This document shows positions 1-8,350 of a stretch of 57,362 nucleotides of DNA, in pieces. Every line of letters begins with the position of its first letter. Position 1 is the stretch's first letter. The translations under genes were made by a program, and so were the position numbers. The stretch is from Stutzerimonas kirkiae (lineage in GTDB: Bacteria; Pseudomonadota; Gammaproteobacteria; Pseudomonadales; Pseudomonadaceae): positions 1 to 57,362 of the forward strand of contig NZ_QJUO01000031.1 of assembly GCF_004327335.1 (NCBI RefSeq), read 5' to 3'. The notes beneath the pieces are model-generated. The model did not search any database, was not told where the DNA came from, and worked only from the letters and a program-made list of their open reading frames with translations.

Positions 1-85
1 CCCTCGCATGGCAGAGTGCCCGCGCCCGCCTTGACAGCCTACCCCCCCATCCCTAGCATGCCGCGCAACCCTCGAGGAGCACCCG

Positions 86-1054
86 ATGCAGCCCCAGTCC
101 TTCTATACAGTGGTGGCGGACGACTTTACCGCGGTCGACGGCATCATCCGCAGCCAACTGACCTCCCGTGTACCACTGGTGGAAAAAATCGGGGACTACA
201 TCACCTCGGCCGGTGGAAAACGCCTGCGCCCCCTGCTGGTGCTGCTCACCGGCAATGCACTGGGGCATCAGGGCGATCAGTTGCGCCTGCTGGCGGCCAT
301 CATCGAGTTCCTGCACACCTCGACCCTGCTGCACGACGACGTAGTGGACATGTCCGGCATGCGCCGTGGACGCTCCACCGCCAACGCGCTATGGGGCAAC
401 GCCCCCAGCGTGCTGGTCGGCGACTTTCTCTATGCCCGCTCCTTCGAAATGATGGTCAGGCTCGGCTCGATGCCGGTCATGCAGATCATTTCCCAGGCCA
501 CCCGCGTGATTGCCGAAGGCGAAGTACTGCAACTCTCCAAGGTCCGCGACGCCAGCACCACCGAAGAAATCTACATGGAAGTGATCCGCGCCAAGACCGC
601 GATGCTGTTCGAGGCATCGACCCATAGCGCCGCCACGCTGGCGGGCGCCAGCGCGGAACAGTGCGAGGCACTGCGCACATTCGGCGACCACCTGGGCATC
701 GCCTTCCAACTGGTCGACGACCTGCTCGACTACCGAGGCGACACTGAGACACTGGGCAAGAACGTCGGCGACGACCTGGCCGAAGGCAAGCCCACCCTGC
801 CGCTCATCCATACCATGCGCGAAGGCAGCGCCGAACAGGCAGCCCTGGTGCGCCGCGCGATCCAGAAAGGCGGCCTGGACGATCTCGAGCTGATTCGCGA
901 AGCCGTCGAGTCGTCCGGCGCCCTGGACTACACCGCCAGTCTGGCCCGGCAATATGCCGAGCGCGCAGTGGGGTGCCTGCAGGCACTGCCCGCCTCCCGC
1001 TATCGCGACGCCTTGGAAGAACTGAGCCGCTTCGCCGTGGCCCGCACACACTGA
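86..1054 (+). CDS. ispB: Octaprenyl/polyprenyl diphosphate synthase
   Basis: Trans-prenyltransferase that extends farnesyl diphosphate with isopentenyl diphosphate to make the long side chain of ubiquinone; cytoplasmic. The 322-residue length is normal for IspB. Both aspartate-rich motifs are present: DDVVD at residues 84-88, followed by the RRGR stretch, and DDLLD at 211-215. GGKRLRP near residue 43 is the usual substrate-binding segment. The ATG at 86 follows a GAGGAG-like Shine-Dalgarno (SD) sequence about 7 bp upstream. In Pseudomonas ispB normally lies divergent from rplU-rpmA, which would be just left of the window. Product chain length cannot be read from the sequence; in Pseudomonas it is usually C45 (ubiquinone-9), so 'octaprenyl' is the family name only. 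Confidence 0.96.
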   Translation: MQPQSFYTVVADDFTAVDGIIRSQLTSRVPLVEKIGDYITSAGGKRLRPLLVLLTGNALGHQGDQLRLLAAIIEFLHTSTLLHDDVVDMSGMRRGRSTANALWGNAPSVLVGDFLYARSFEMMVRLGSMPVMQIISQATRVIAEGEVLQLSKVRDASTTEEIYMEVIRAKTAMLFEASTHSAATLAGASAEQCEALRTFGDHLGIAFQLVDDLLDYRGDTETLGKNVGDDLAEGKPTLPLIHTMREGSAEQAALVRRAIQKGGLDDLELIREAVESSGALDYTASLARQYAERAVGCLQALPASRYRDALEELSRFAVARTH

Positions 1055-1060
1055 GAACCC

Positions 1061-1298
1061 GTTCACGATCTCTCGAGCCAGGCCCGGCAAGAAGACCAAC
1101 GAGAGCAACGGGAGTAACCAGCCGGAGCCGGAGGCTGGCCCGCAGGGCGCAGGGCCAGCGCAGCGAATCAAGCGCAGTCTACAAGTGGCAAATGCTCCGC
1201 TCGCCCCTCCCGGGGCCGCACTGAAGTGCGTTAGCCGCAAGCGGCCTGCCCGGGCCCGTTCTTAACGCAGCAGGGCCGACGCGCAGCAGATCGTGAAC
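1061..1298. repeat. Palindrome-ended intergenic element (11-bp perfect inverted ends)
   Basis: GTTCACGATCT at 1061-1071 is repeated as its exact reverse complement AGATCGTGAAC at 1288-1298. Between them lies GC-rich DNA with smaller inverted repeats (CCTCCCGGGG, CCGCAAGCGG) and no credible gene. It starts 6 bp after the ispB stop. The inner part from about 1130 to 1250 resembles 19094-19225. It fits a MITE-like or BIME-like non-coding element; no target duplication is evident. Confidence 0.6.
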
Positions 1299-1322
1299 AG
1301 GCTCCAAGGCGCCAGCCATCCG

Positions 1323-1336
1323 AAAACCGCGGTTTT
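1323..1336. terminator. Short AT/GC palindrome, possible ispB terminator
   Basis: AAAACCGCGGTTTT is a perfect palindrome followed by TTC. It is small for an intrinsic terminator and could also be a protein site. It lies between ispB and the next promoter. Confidence 0.3.
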
Positions 1337-1359
1337 TCACAGTCTTCACAATTCATGAC

Positions 1360-1394
1360 TTGCTTTTCTGTTAACAGTAATTATTCTCATTGAA
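1360..1394 (+). promoter_or_regulatory. Putative sigma70 promoter with overlapping Fur-like box
   Basis: A -35-like TTGCTT (1360-1365) and a -10-like TATTCT (1382-1387) are separated by 16 bp. The stretch 1376-1394, read on the minus strand, is TTCAATGAGAATAATTACT and matches 12 of 19 positions of the Fur consensus GATAATGATAATCATTATC. A box covering the -10 would repress the following small gene when iron is plentiful. This is inference from motif matching by eye. Confidence 0.45.
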
Positions 1395-1416
1395 GAATTT
1401 TATTGGAGGACACGTC

Positions 1417-1644
1417 ATGACCTATCTGATCGACGCCTGGCTGGATCGCCCGCAACCCTACCTGCGCATACTCGACCGCAATACCGGCGACATCTGCGTC
1501 TCGCTCGAAGGGGACGCGCTGGAAGAGCTGCGCGAGCAGGGCGAGCTCGACATGCATGAACTCGGCACCAGCGAGCCCTGCGTACTCAAGGAGCAGATAC
1601 GCAACCTGTTCCTCTTCAGCTACGCCCGGGCGTTGCGCCCGTGA
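1417..1644 (+). CDS. Small conserved Pseudomonas protein, PA4570 family
   Basis: A 75-residue protein starting MTYLIDAWLDRPQPYLRI and recognised as the PA4570-type small protein found next to ispB and fklB in pseudomonads. No catalytic motif, signal peptide or membrane segment is visible; it is acidic in the middle and has a C-terminal LFLFSYARAL helix-like tail. The ATG at 1417 was chosen over the in-frame ATG at 1390 because TGGAGGA (1404-1410) sits at ideal spacing from it. The function is unknown. The Fur-like box just upstream suggests induction under iron limitation. Confidence 0.85.
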   Translation: MTYLIDAWLDRPQPYLRILDRNTGDICVSLEGDALEELREQGELDMHELGTSEPCVLKEQIRNLFLFSYARALRP

Positions 1645-1652
1645 GGCTCCGG

Positions 1653-1691
1653 CCATCCCCGCCCGCCGGTCTCCCGGCATCGCGGGGATGG
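1653..1691. terminator. Bidirectional hairpin between convergent genes
   Basis: CCATCCCCGC at 1653-1662 pairs perfectly with GCGGGGATGG at 1682-1691. There is no T-run on either side, but its position between the PA4570-type gene and fklB, which converge, fits a shared terminator. Confidence 0.5.
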
Positions 1692-1711
1692 GATGAGTGC
1701 CGGGCAGGCTC

Positions 1712-2329
1712 TCAGAGAACTTCCAGCAACTCCACATCGAACACCAGCACACTATGTGCCGGGATGCTGCCGATGTTCTGGGCGCCATAGGCCAGCTCGC
1801 TCGGAACATGCAGGCGCCACTTGCTGCCGGCATTCATCAGTTGCAGCGCCTCGGTCCAGCCCGCGATCACGCCTGATACCGGAAACTCGGCCGGCTGGCC
1901 ACGCTGGTAGGAACTGTCGAACACGGTGCCGTTGATCAGCGTGCCATGGTAATGGGTACGGACACTGTCATCACGGGACGGCTTCGCCCCTTCGCCATCG
2001 GCCAGCACTTCATACTGCAGGCCGGAAGCCAGCACGGTGACACCTTCACGCTTGGCGTTCTCTTCCAGATAGGCGCGGCCCTCGGCGGCAGCGGCTTCCG
2101 CCTCGGCCTGGGCCCTGGCCTGCATCCGCTGACGGATCACCGCGAAACTGGCATTGAGATCCTCCGCACTGACACGGCTTTCCTGCGCGGCGAAAGCATC
2201 GCGAATGCCGACGATCACAGCCTCGAGATCGACGCCCGGCGGCGGATTGTCGCGCAGTTGATCGCCTAACTGGCGACCGATCCCATAACTTACGCGAGAT
2301 TCATCGGTGGAAAGATCAAGGTCGCTCAT
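1712..2329 (-). CDS. fklB: FKBP-type peptidyl-prolyl cis-trans isomerase
   Basis: A 205-residue FklB/FkpA-type protein. Residues 1-95 form the helical dimerisation domain (SYGIGRQLGDQLR near the N-terminus, then a long alanine- and glutamate-rich helix). The C-terminal half is the FKBP catalytic domain with VRTHYHGTLINGTVFDSS, VIAGWTEAL and the ending HSVLVFDVELLEVL. It accelerates proline isomerisation in protein folding. No signal peptide is seen, so it is FklB-like and cytoplasmic. The start at 2329 is preferred over an in-frame ATG 12 bp upstream because a GGAG ribosome site lies 6-7 bp before it. Confidence 0.93.
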   Translation of the reverse strand: MSDLDLSTDESRVSYGIGRQLGDQLRDNPPPGVDLEAVIVGIRDAFAAQESRVSAEDLNASFAVIRQRMQARAQAEAEAAAAEGRAYLEENAKREGVTVLASGLQYEVLADGEGAKPSRDDSVRTHYHGTLINGTVFDSSYQRGQPAEFPVSGVIAGWTEALQLMNAGSKWRLHVPSELAYGAQNIGSIPAHSVLVFDVELLEVL

Positions 2330-2416
2330 ACCCGGCTCCAATCATTCATTTCAAAGGGCGGGCAGACTAGCACAGCAACCATGGCAGACACATTCCACTT
2401 GCCATGGTCGGCCGGG

Positions 2417-2905
2417 TCAGTGCTTGGAGAGCTTGTCCAGATAGCCCATGAGGAAAGCCGACAGGACGAAGGTCAGGTGCAGGACCACATACCAGAGCAG
2501 CTTGTCGTTGGCGATCTGCTGGGCGTCCATGAATACCCGTAGCAGATGGATCGACGAGATCGCCACGATGGAGGCGGCCACCTTCATTTTCAGCGAGCCG
2601 GAATCCATCTTCCCGAGCCAGTCGAGCTTTTCCTTGCTCTCGTCGATATCCAGCTGCGAAACGAAGTTCTCGTAGCCGGAAATCATCACCATCACCAGCA
2701 GGCCGCCAACCAGCGCCATGTCGATCAGCGACAGCAACCTGAGGATCAGCTCGGCCTCGCTCAGCGTCAGTATCGCCGGCAGGACATGGATGACTTCCTG
2801 GAAGAACTTGATGGCCAGCGCCAGCAGCGCGAAGGACAGACCGAAATAGATGGGGGCCAGCAGCCAGCGCGAGGCGTACATGGCATTCTCGATGAAGCGC
2901 TCCAT
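2417..2905 (-). CDS. YqhA / UPF0114 family membrane protein
   Basis: A 162-residue integral membrane protein recognised as the UPF0114 (YqhA, TIGR00645) family. It starts [20 protein letters not shown] and has about four hydrophobic segments (near residues 14-33, 60-79, 105-125 and 135-155). Conserved family blocks include [11 protein letters not shown] and [13 protein letters not shown]. The biochemical role is unknown. It stands alone between fklB and the following hypothetical gene in the order seen in P. aeruginosa (PA4574 region). Confidence 0.9.
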   Translation of the reverse strand: MERFIENAMYASRWLLAPIYFGLSFALLALAIKFFQEVIHVLPAILTLSEAELILRLLSLIDMALVGGLLVMVMISGYENFVSQLDIDESKEKLDWLGKMDSGSLKMKVAASIVAISSIHLLRVFMDAQQIANDKLLWYVVLHLTFVLSAFLMGYLDKLSKH

Positions 2906-2985
2906 GGTTCTCTCATGTCTAAGGAAAACGGGCGGACGAGTATACGTCGCAGCGCGCCAGGCACAAGAGGCCCCTGGAACGCGCC

Positions 2986-3140
2986 CAGGGCAATCGCGCT
3001 ATGTGCTCAAAGGGCCGAAAACAGCGCTTGAAGGCCCTAGGCTGAACGACAGGCAGTCCGTTGCCTGTCCGAAGGCAACGTTTCCACGTCCAGCTTTCCA
3101 GCCCCCGGTGCTTTTAGCGAAGGCCTCGACCGCGACAGCG
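2986..3140. repeat. Degenerate copy of the CAGGG-ended palindromic element
   Basis: The left end CAGGGCAATCGCGCTATG (2986-3003) and the following GTGCTCAAAGGGCCGA match the ends of the copies at 40916 and 47696. The right half (GTCCAGCTTTCCAGC ... GTGCTTTTAGCGAAGGCC) is the expected complementary arm, but its terminal repeat has decayed. It lies between the UPF0114 gene and the hypothetical gene below. Confidence 0.55.
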
Positions 3141-3157
3141 GCATGGGGACCCCGTCT

Positions 3158-3490
3158 TCAGCGGCCCTCCCAGCCCCGGAATAGACGGGCCTGATCGGCA
3201 TTGACCCGGCGCAGTTCGGAACGCATGTGCAACTGCCACATGGCCGGACCCTCACCATCCTCATAGCCCTGCTCGCGCAGGCTGCTGCCGATCGCATCCA
3301 ATATCGAACGCGCCATCGCCACGCCACGGAACGGCCCCTGCACCCGCAACTCCGACGGCTGCGCGCCCTGCATTCCGGCCACGCACAGCAGCACCCACAG
3401 CCCCTGGTCGCTGCACAGCGGAAAGACTTCGCATTCGATCCGCGCGTCCGCTCCCAGGCAGCGCCGGGTCAGACAAAACGAATAAGTCAT
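3158..3490 (-). CDS. Conserved hypothetical protein (PA4575-type)
   Basis: A 110-residue soluble protein beginning MTYSFCLTRRCLGADARIEC. No domain with known chemistry is recognised. It has two cysteines near the N-terminus and an acidic/arginine-rich C-terminal half (ARSILDAIGSSLREQGYEDG). The ATG at 3490 follows CTGGAGGG at good spacing, so it is very likely translated. Its place between the YqhA-type gene and the LonB gene matches PA4575 in P. aeruginosa. Function not assigned. Confidence 0.75.
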   Translation of the reverse strand: MTYSFCLTRRCLGADARIECEVFPLCSDQGLWVLLCVAGMQGAQPSELRVQGPFRGVAMARSILDAIGSSLREQGYEDGEGPAMWQLHMRSELRRVNADQARLFRGWEGR

Positions 3491-3570
3491 GGGCAGGCCC
3501 TCCAGGGTACGAGTGAAACATCGCTACCTATCCGGCAGACCCGCCAGCCCGGGCTATCGTTCCCGGGAAA

Positions 3571-5994
3571 TCACTTACCGGTCCCGGTCGCCGACGGTGT
3601 ACCTTCTTCCTTGCTATCGTCCGCCATACCGATCTGCGCGATATCGCGCAGGCGCGCCACCACCCTGGCATTCACGCTGCCTTCCGGGAAGGCGCCCGAT
3701 TCACCGGCACTGCCGACAGCCTCGCCGACCAGCAGCGAAAGGGCCTCATCGACCTGGCGCACGGCATAGACATGGAAACGCTGCTGGCGCACGGCGTCGA
3801 GCACCCGCTCGTCGAGCATCAGGGTCGAGACATTGGCGAAGGGAATGATCACGCCCTGCTCGCCACTCAGGCCACGCGCCTCGCACAGGCGGAAAAAGCC
3901 TTCGATCTTCTCGTTGACCCCACCGACCGCCTGCACTTCGCCGAACTGGTTGATCGAGCCGGTAATGGCGAAGCACTGCTTGAGCGGTGTGCGGGAAAGC
4001 GCCGAGATCAGCGCACAGCATTCGCCCAGCGAGGCGCTGTCGCCGTCCACGTAGCCGTAGGATTGCTCCAGCGCGATGCTGGCGGAGATTTCCAGGGGGA
4101 ACTCCTGGGCATAGCGGCTGCCCAGGTAACCGGTCAGGATCATCACCCCCTTGGAGTGGATCGGCTGCCCCAGATTGACCTCGCGCTCGATATCGACGAT
4201 GCCCGAGCCACCCGGATAGACCGAAGCGGAAATACGCGCCGGCATGCCGAACGCGGAATCGCCCACCTCCAGAACGGTCAGGCCGTTGCACTTGCCGATG
4301 GCGGCGCCTTCACTGTCGATCAGAATCACGCCGGCCAGGATATCGTCGAGAATCCGCGCGGACACACGCCCGGTACGGGTGGCCTTGGCCCTGAGAGCGC
4401 GTTCGATATGGCCGACATCGGTCACTTCGTCGCGGGCCAGTTGGCGCACGAAATCCGCCTCGCTGACCAGTTGGAAGATATCGCCGATGCAGGCAGACAG
4501 GCGCCCCTGGTGCTCGGCCAGACGCGCGCTGTAGGTGGCCAGGCGCGCCACCGCGGCGGCAGTCAGCGGCGCCATGCCCTCTTCATGGGTACGCGTTTTC
4601 AACAATTGCGCGAATTGCTCCAGGCTGTCCTCTGCGAGCGGGATGTCCTCATCGAAGTCCACCAGTACACGGAACATCTCCTGGAAGTCGGGATCGAGGT
4701 CCTGCAAGGTGTAGTAGAGCTGCCGGGAACCGATGATCACCACCTTGACCTGCAACGGGATGAATTCCGGCGTCAGGGTGACGGTGGCCAGCCGCCCCAG
4801 CTCGGCCAGGGGCGACTCCATCTTCAGCTTGCGCGACTGCAAGGCGCGCTTGAGCGCCTCCCAGACGAACGGCTCGCCCAACAGCTTCTCGGCCTCCAGC
4901 AGCAGGAAGCCGCCGTTGGCCCGGTGCAGCGCGCCCGGGCGCAATTGCCGGTAGCTGGTGTAAAGGGCGCCCTGGTCGGTGCTGTATTCGATGCGGCCGA
5001 ACAGGTTGTCGTAGGTCGGATGCGGCTCGAACACCACCGGTGCCCCGCCATCGACCGGATGCCCGACCACCAGGCTCGGGCTGTACTGCTCTTCCAGCAG
5101 TTGCCGCCCCTGGGCTTCGGTGCGGTTCTCGTCCACCAGTTGCTCGACCACTGTCTTCAGCAGGTTGACCTGTACCGCCTGCAGGTAGGCCTGTACCCCG
5201 GCGTTCTCCGCATACTTCTCCGACAGCGGTGCGAGCAGCGGCTCCAGGGCCTGGCTGATGGTTTCGTCATTGAGCTGGCGCACCTGGTTGACGGATTCGC
5301 GTTTCCACTGCGGCAGGCTGGCCAGTTCCTCGTTGAGGCGCACCTCCAGCGCGGCGATATCGGCGTGGTAACGCTCGCGCTCGGCCTCGGGCAACTGCGC
5401 GAAGTCGGCCTCGTCCATCGACTTGCCGTCTTTCATCGGTGTGAAGGCGATATTGGTGCTGTCGCGGTACAACGCGATTTCCTTCTCCAGCGCCAGCTTC
5501 TCGATCACATCCAGCGCCTTGTCATAGCGCTGGTTGAAGACGCGATCGATGGTGCTTTTCTTCTGCTGGTAGCTCGGGTGCTCGAACACCGCCGGGAAAG
5601 TCGACAGCAGGTTGCCGATCAACTGCCCCATGTCCTCGATGAAGGCGCCCGCACTGCCCTGCGGCAACTCCAGCACCCGCGGTTCGCGCTGTTCGTCGAA
5701 GTTGTTGACGTAGACCCAGTCGGACGGCGTTTCCAGGCGCTTGGCCTCGGCCCGCAGGTAGCGCCGCGTAAAGGAGAAACGCCCGGTCCCCGATTCGCCC
5801 ATGACGAACACGTTGTAACCTGGACGCGGCATCGCCACGCCGAACTGCAGGGCCTCGACGGCACGCTCCTGCCCGAGCACACCGAAAAAAGGCTCCAATT
5901 CATCGGTAGTGGTGAAAGCGAACTGGTCAGGCTGGAACGGGCGGGTCAGCGCATCGGGCGCCAGGCGCAGGCTTGCAGCAAGGGGGTCTGACAT
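3571..5994 (-). CDS. Lon-like (LonB-type) ATP-dependent protease
   Basis: An 807-residue AAA+ serine protease of the LonB-like family (AAA_32 plus Lon C-terminal domain), corresponding to PA4576. The nucleotide-binding loop GESGTGRF (66-73) has arginine where the classical Walker A lysine stands. The GALHRANGGFLLLEAEKLL block follows mid-protein. The protease domain carries the Ser-Lys dyad: Ser in DGDSASLGE (about 650) and Lys in NEKIEGFF (about 693). The start at 5994 (MSDPLAASL) has AAGGA 8 bp upstream; an in-frame ATG at 6078 lacks such a site. It probably degrades damaged proteins in the cytoplasm; substrates are unknown. Confidence 0.92.
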   Translation of the reverse strand: MSDPLAASLRLAPDALTRPFQPDQFAFTTTDELEPFFGVLGQERAVEALQFGVAMPRPGYNVFVMGESGTGRFSFTRRYLRAEAKRLETPSDWVYVNNFDEQREPRVLELPQGSAGAFIEDMGQLIGNLLSTFPAVFEHPSYQQKKSTIDRVFNQRYDKALDVIEKLALEKEIALYRDSTNIAFTPMKDGKSMDEADFAQLPEAERERYHADIAALEVRLNEELASLPQWKRESVNQVRQLNDETISQALEPLLAPLSEKYAENAGVQAYLQAVQVNLLKTVVEQLVDENRTEAQGRQLLEEQYSPSLVVGHPVDGGAPVVFEPHPTYDNLFGRIEYSTDQGALYTSYRQLRPGALHRANGGFLLLEAEKLLGEPFVWEALKRALQSRKLKMESPLAELGRLATVTLTPEFIPLQVKVVIIGSRQLYYTLQDLDPDFQEMFRVLVDFDEDIPLAEDSLEQFAQLLKTRTHEEGMAPLTAAAVARLATYSARLAEHQGRLSACIGDIFQLVSEADFVRQLARDEVTDVGHIERALRAKATRTGRVSARILDDILAGVILIDSEGAAIGKCNGLTVLEVGDSAFGMPARISASVYPGGSGIVDIEREVNLGQPIHSKGVMILTGYLGSRYAQEFPLEISASIALEQSYGYVDGDSASLGECCALISALSRTPLKQCFAITGSINQFGEVQAVGGVNEKIEGFFRLCEARGLSGEQGVIIPFANVSTLMLDERVLDAVRQQRFHVYAVRQVDEALSLLVGEAVGSAGESGAFPEGSVNARVVARLRDIAQIGMADDSKEEGTPSATGTGK

Positions 5995-6178
5995 CGGGAA
6001 TCCTTGAATGGATGGCCATGTGTTCACACGGCACGGGGCCGGAGGGCCATGAACGATGTGCCATTCTGGCGCTGCCACCGCTTGGCCGCAAGGTTGCGAG
6101 CCGCCTGCGGCAACCGTTTGGGCCCCACCAATACCATTACAACTTGTGACACTTTCATCCGGCCAGAGCGTCCGGTTC

Positions 6179-6192
6179 TTGATTCAGGTCAA
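6179..6192 (+). promoter_or_regulatory. ANR/FNR box upstream of ccpR
   Basis: TTGATTCAGGTCAA matches TTGAT-N4-ATCAA at 9 of 10 conserved positions. It lies 65 bp before the ccpR start codon, a distance that allows activation from about -41.5 with a start site near 6227. ccpR is known to be ANR-activated under low oxygen in P. aeruginosa. Confidence 0.75.
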
Positions 6193-6256
6193 CCCCACGC
6201 AAGCGGATTTAGAGCTTCCTAGCGATAGATTAGCCAGCACCGTGATGAGGTCGATA

Positions 6257-7288
6257 ATGAACAGAACCACACCCTTGCTAGTAGGTAGCTTGCTACTGAT
6301 GGCAGGCGCTTGTAGCGCCGATGAATTACGCGATCGCGCCAACAGCATCTTCAAACCGATACCCGAGAAGATCACTGAAGTACGTGGCCAGAAGATCAGC
6401 GACGAGCAGGCCATCCTTGGCCATAAGCTCTGGTTCGATCCGCGCCTGTCGCGCAGCCATATCATCAGTTGCAACACCTGCCACAACCTCAGCCTCGGCG
6501 GTGGCGACAACGTCACCACCTCCATCGGCCACGGCTGGCAGAAAGGCCCGCGCAACTCGCCGACCGTGCTCAACGCGGTGCTGAATGCCGCGCAGTTCTG
6601 GGATGGCCGTGCCAAGGACCTGCAGGAGCAGGCCAAGGGGCCGGTACAGGCCAGCGTGGAAATGAACAACACCCCGGATCGGGTGGTCACCACGCTCAAG
6701 AGCATTCCCGAGTATGTCGAGGAGTTCCAGAAGGCCTTCCCGAAAGACAAGGACCCGGTCAGCTTCGACAACATGGCCTATGCCCTGGAAGCCTTCGAAA
6801 TCAGCCTGACCACGCCGAACTCACCCTTCGACCGCTTCCTCAAGGGTGAGGACAAGGCCCTGGATGCCGAGCAGAAGAAAGGCCTGGCGCTGTTCATGGA
6901 TGCCGGCTGTATCGCTTGCCACAATGGCGTCAACGTGGGCGGCCAGGGCTACTTCCCCTTCGGCCTGATCAAGAGACCGGGGGCCGATGTCCTGCCCGAG
7001 GGCGACAAGGGCCGCTTCGCCGTGACCAACACCGCGTCCGACGAATATGTGTTCCGCGCCGCACCGCTGCGCAACGTCGCCCTGACCCCGCCCTACTTCC
7101 ACAGTGGCGAGGTATGGGACCTGAAGGAAGCCGTGGCAATCATGGGCAACAGCCAGTTGGGACGCGACCTGAAGGATGATGAAGTGACGGCGATCACCGC
7201 CTTCCTGCATAGCCTGACCGGCGACCAGCCACAAGTGGCCTACCCGGTGCTGCCGGCAAGCACGCACTCGACACCGAAACCCGAGTAA
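6257..7288 (+). CDS. ccpR: Di-haem cytochrome c peroxidase
   Basis: Periplasmic enzyme that reduces hydrogen peroxide to water with electrons from cytochrome c551 or azurin. The 343-residue precursor has a signal peptide (MNRTTPLLVGSLLLMAGACSA, cut before DELRD). Two c-type haem sites are present: CNTCH at 72-76 (the low-potential, peroxide-binding domain) and CIACH at 218-222 (the high-potential domain). The start at 6257 has GAGG 6-7 bp upstream; the in-frame ATG at 6245 lacks this spacing. The gene is monocistronic, preceded by an ANR box and followed by a strong terminator. Confidence 0.96.
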   Translation: MNRTTPLLVGSLLLMAGACSADELRDRANSIFKPIPEKITEVRGQKISDEQAILGHKLWFDPRLSRSHIISCNTCHNLSLGGGDNVTTSIGHGWQKGPRNSPTVLNAVLNAAQFWDGRAKDLQEQAKGPVQASVEMNNTPDRVVTTLKSIPEYVEEFQKAFPKDKDPVSFDNMAYALEAFEISLTTPNSPFDRFLKGEDKALDAEQKKGLALFMDAGCIACHNGVNVGGQGYFPFGLIKRPGADVLPEGDKGRFAVTNTASDEYVFRAAPLRNVALTPPYFHSGEVWDLKEAVAIMGNSQLGRDLKDDEVTAITAFLHSLTGDQPQVAYPVLPASTHSTPKPE

Positions 7289-7304
7289 ACCATTGCGGAA
7301 ACGA

Positions 7305-7334
7305 GAACGCCCCGGTCTACGGGGCGTTCTTGCA
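7305..7334 (+). terminator. Rho-independent terminator of ccpR (possibly bidirectional)
   Basis: GAACGCCCCG (7305-7314) pairs with CGGGGCGTTC (7320-7329) around a 5-nt loop and is followed by TTGCAT. It lies between the convergent ccpR and mscL genes. Confidence 0.8.
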
Positions 7335-7346
7335 TATGCGACATCC

Positions 7347-7757
7347 TCAGGACTTGTTCTGCTCCTTGAGCAGGTCACGGATTTCCGTCAGCAGGGCCTC
7401 TTCCGCCGAGGGAGCGGGCGGCGCGGCAGGCGCGGCGGCTTCTTCGCGCTTGAGATGGTTGATCGCCTTGATCGCCAGGAAAATGGCGAACGCCACGATG
7501 GCGAAGTCCACCACGGTCTGGATGAAGGCGCCATAACTGAGGAGCACCGCTGGCGCATCCCCCGCTGCTTCCTTCAGCACGATCGCCAGGTCCGAGAAGT
7601 CCACGCCACCGATCAGCAGCCCCAGCGGCGGCATGATCACGCCATCGACGAAAGACGAGACGATCTTGCCGAACGCGGCGCCGATAATGATACCGACCGC
7701 CATGTCGATCACATTGCCACGTACGGCAAAAGTCTTGAACTCGCTGATAAAACTCAT
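7347..7757 (-). CDS. mscL: Large-conductance mechanosensitive channel
   Basis: A 136-residue homopentameric inner-membrane channel that opens under membrane tension to release solutes during osmotic downshock. The N-terminal amphipathic segment [24 protein letters not shown] leads into TM1 with the family's glycine-rich [14 protein letters not shown]2 ([18 protein letters not shown]) follows and the protein ends in the usual C-terminal helix [14 protein letters not shown]. An alanine/proline-rich linker (about 112-121) is slightly long. The start at 7757 has AGGA at good spacing; the longer reading to 7856 would add an arginine-rich stretch not found in MscL. Confidence 0.96.
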   Translation of the reverse strand: MSFISEFKTFAVRGNVIDMAVGIIIGAAFGKIVSSFVDGVIMPPLGLLIGGVDFSDLAIVLKEAAGDAPAVLLSYGAFIQTVVDFAIVAFAIFLAIKAINHLKREEAAAPAAPPAPSAEEALLTEIRDLLKEQNKS

Positions 7758-7968
7758 AGATGAAATTCCTGTTCGGTATGAATGGGCCTGCCGTCTTGGC
7801 TGCCTGCGGCGCGGCAGGCCAAGCATAAGGCCCAGGCCGGGGACAGGCCAGAGCAAGCCGTCCGGAAAGGAAACATTCCCAATCTCAAGGCACCTTGACC
7901 ATCGTCAAGGCCGTGCCCACGCGTCACGGATAATGTGGCCCCTGACTTCAATCCCCGGAGCTTAGGCC

Positions 7969-8238
7969 ATGCACGTTGAACACCACCCACTGATCAAGGA
8001 CTTCCCCGAGCGCCGCGAACTGCTGCATGAGCTGCGCCAGAGCGACCCGCATTTCGCCCAGAAGGCCCTGCAGTACGAAGACCTGGACAAGCGCATTTGC
8101 CGCGTCGAAGACGGCCTGGAACTGCTCGACGACACCGCCCTGCACACCCTCAAGAACGATCGCGTGGCGCTCAAGGACGAAATCGCCCGCCAGCTCAAGC
8201 GTGCTTCAGGCTCCTGCTGTGGGAAGTGTGGTGGCTAA
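7969..8238 (+). CDS. YdcH/DUF465 family small protein with a cysteine tail
   Basis: An 89-residue protein whose first 75 residues fit the DUF465 (YdcH) family: HHPLIKDFPERRELLHELRQ, then helical segments (YEDLDKRICRVED, TLKNDRVALKDEIARQL) likely to form a coiled coil. It ends SCCGKCGG, a three-cysteine tail that suggests metal or redox binding and is not part of the usual core. Small DUF465 proteins have no established biochemical activity. GGAG-like sequence precedes the ATG. It lies 112 bp before radA in the same orientation. Confidence 0.8.
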   Translation: MHVEHHPLIKDFPERRELLHELRQSDPHFAQKALQYEDLDKRICRVEDGLELLDDTALHTLKNDRVALKDEIARQLKRASGSCCGKCGG

Positions 8239-8350
8239 AAGCCGGAAGCTGGCACAGCGCGCGCTCAAAGCTCCAGGATGACGACTTCCACTTTGGCCAA
8301 CTGTCAGTGCACCGTTATCATGCCGCCTCATCCACCGATAGGGAGTCAGC

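Noticed and set aside
16..627. A 203-codon frame overlapping ispB
   Set aside because: It overlaps a well-supported ispB in another frame and has no recognisable protein features.
3772..5991. A 739-codon frame opposite the LonB gene, and similar long frames opposite clpB (37196-39274) and radA (8318-9595)
   Set aside because: Shadows of strongly conserved genes in GC-rich DNA; no recognisable motif or ribosome site.
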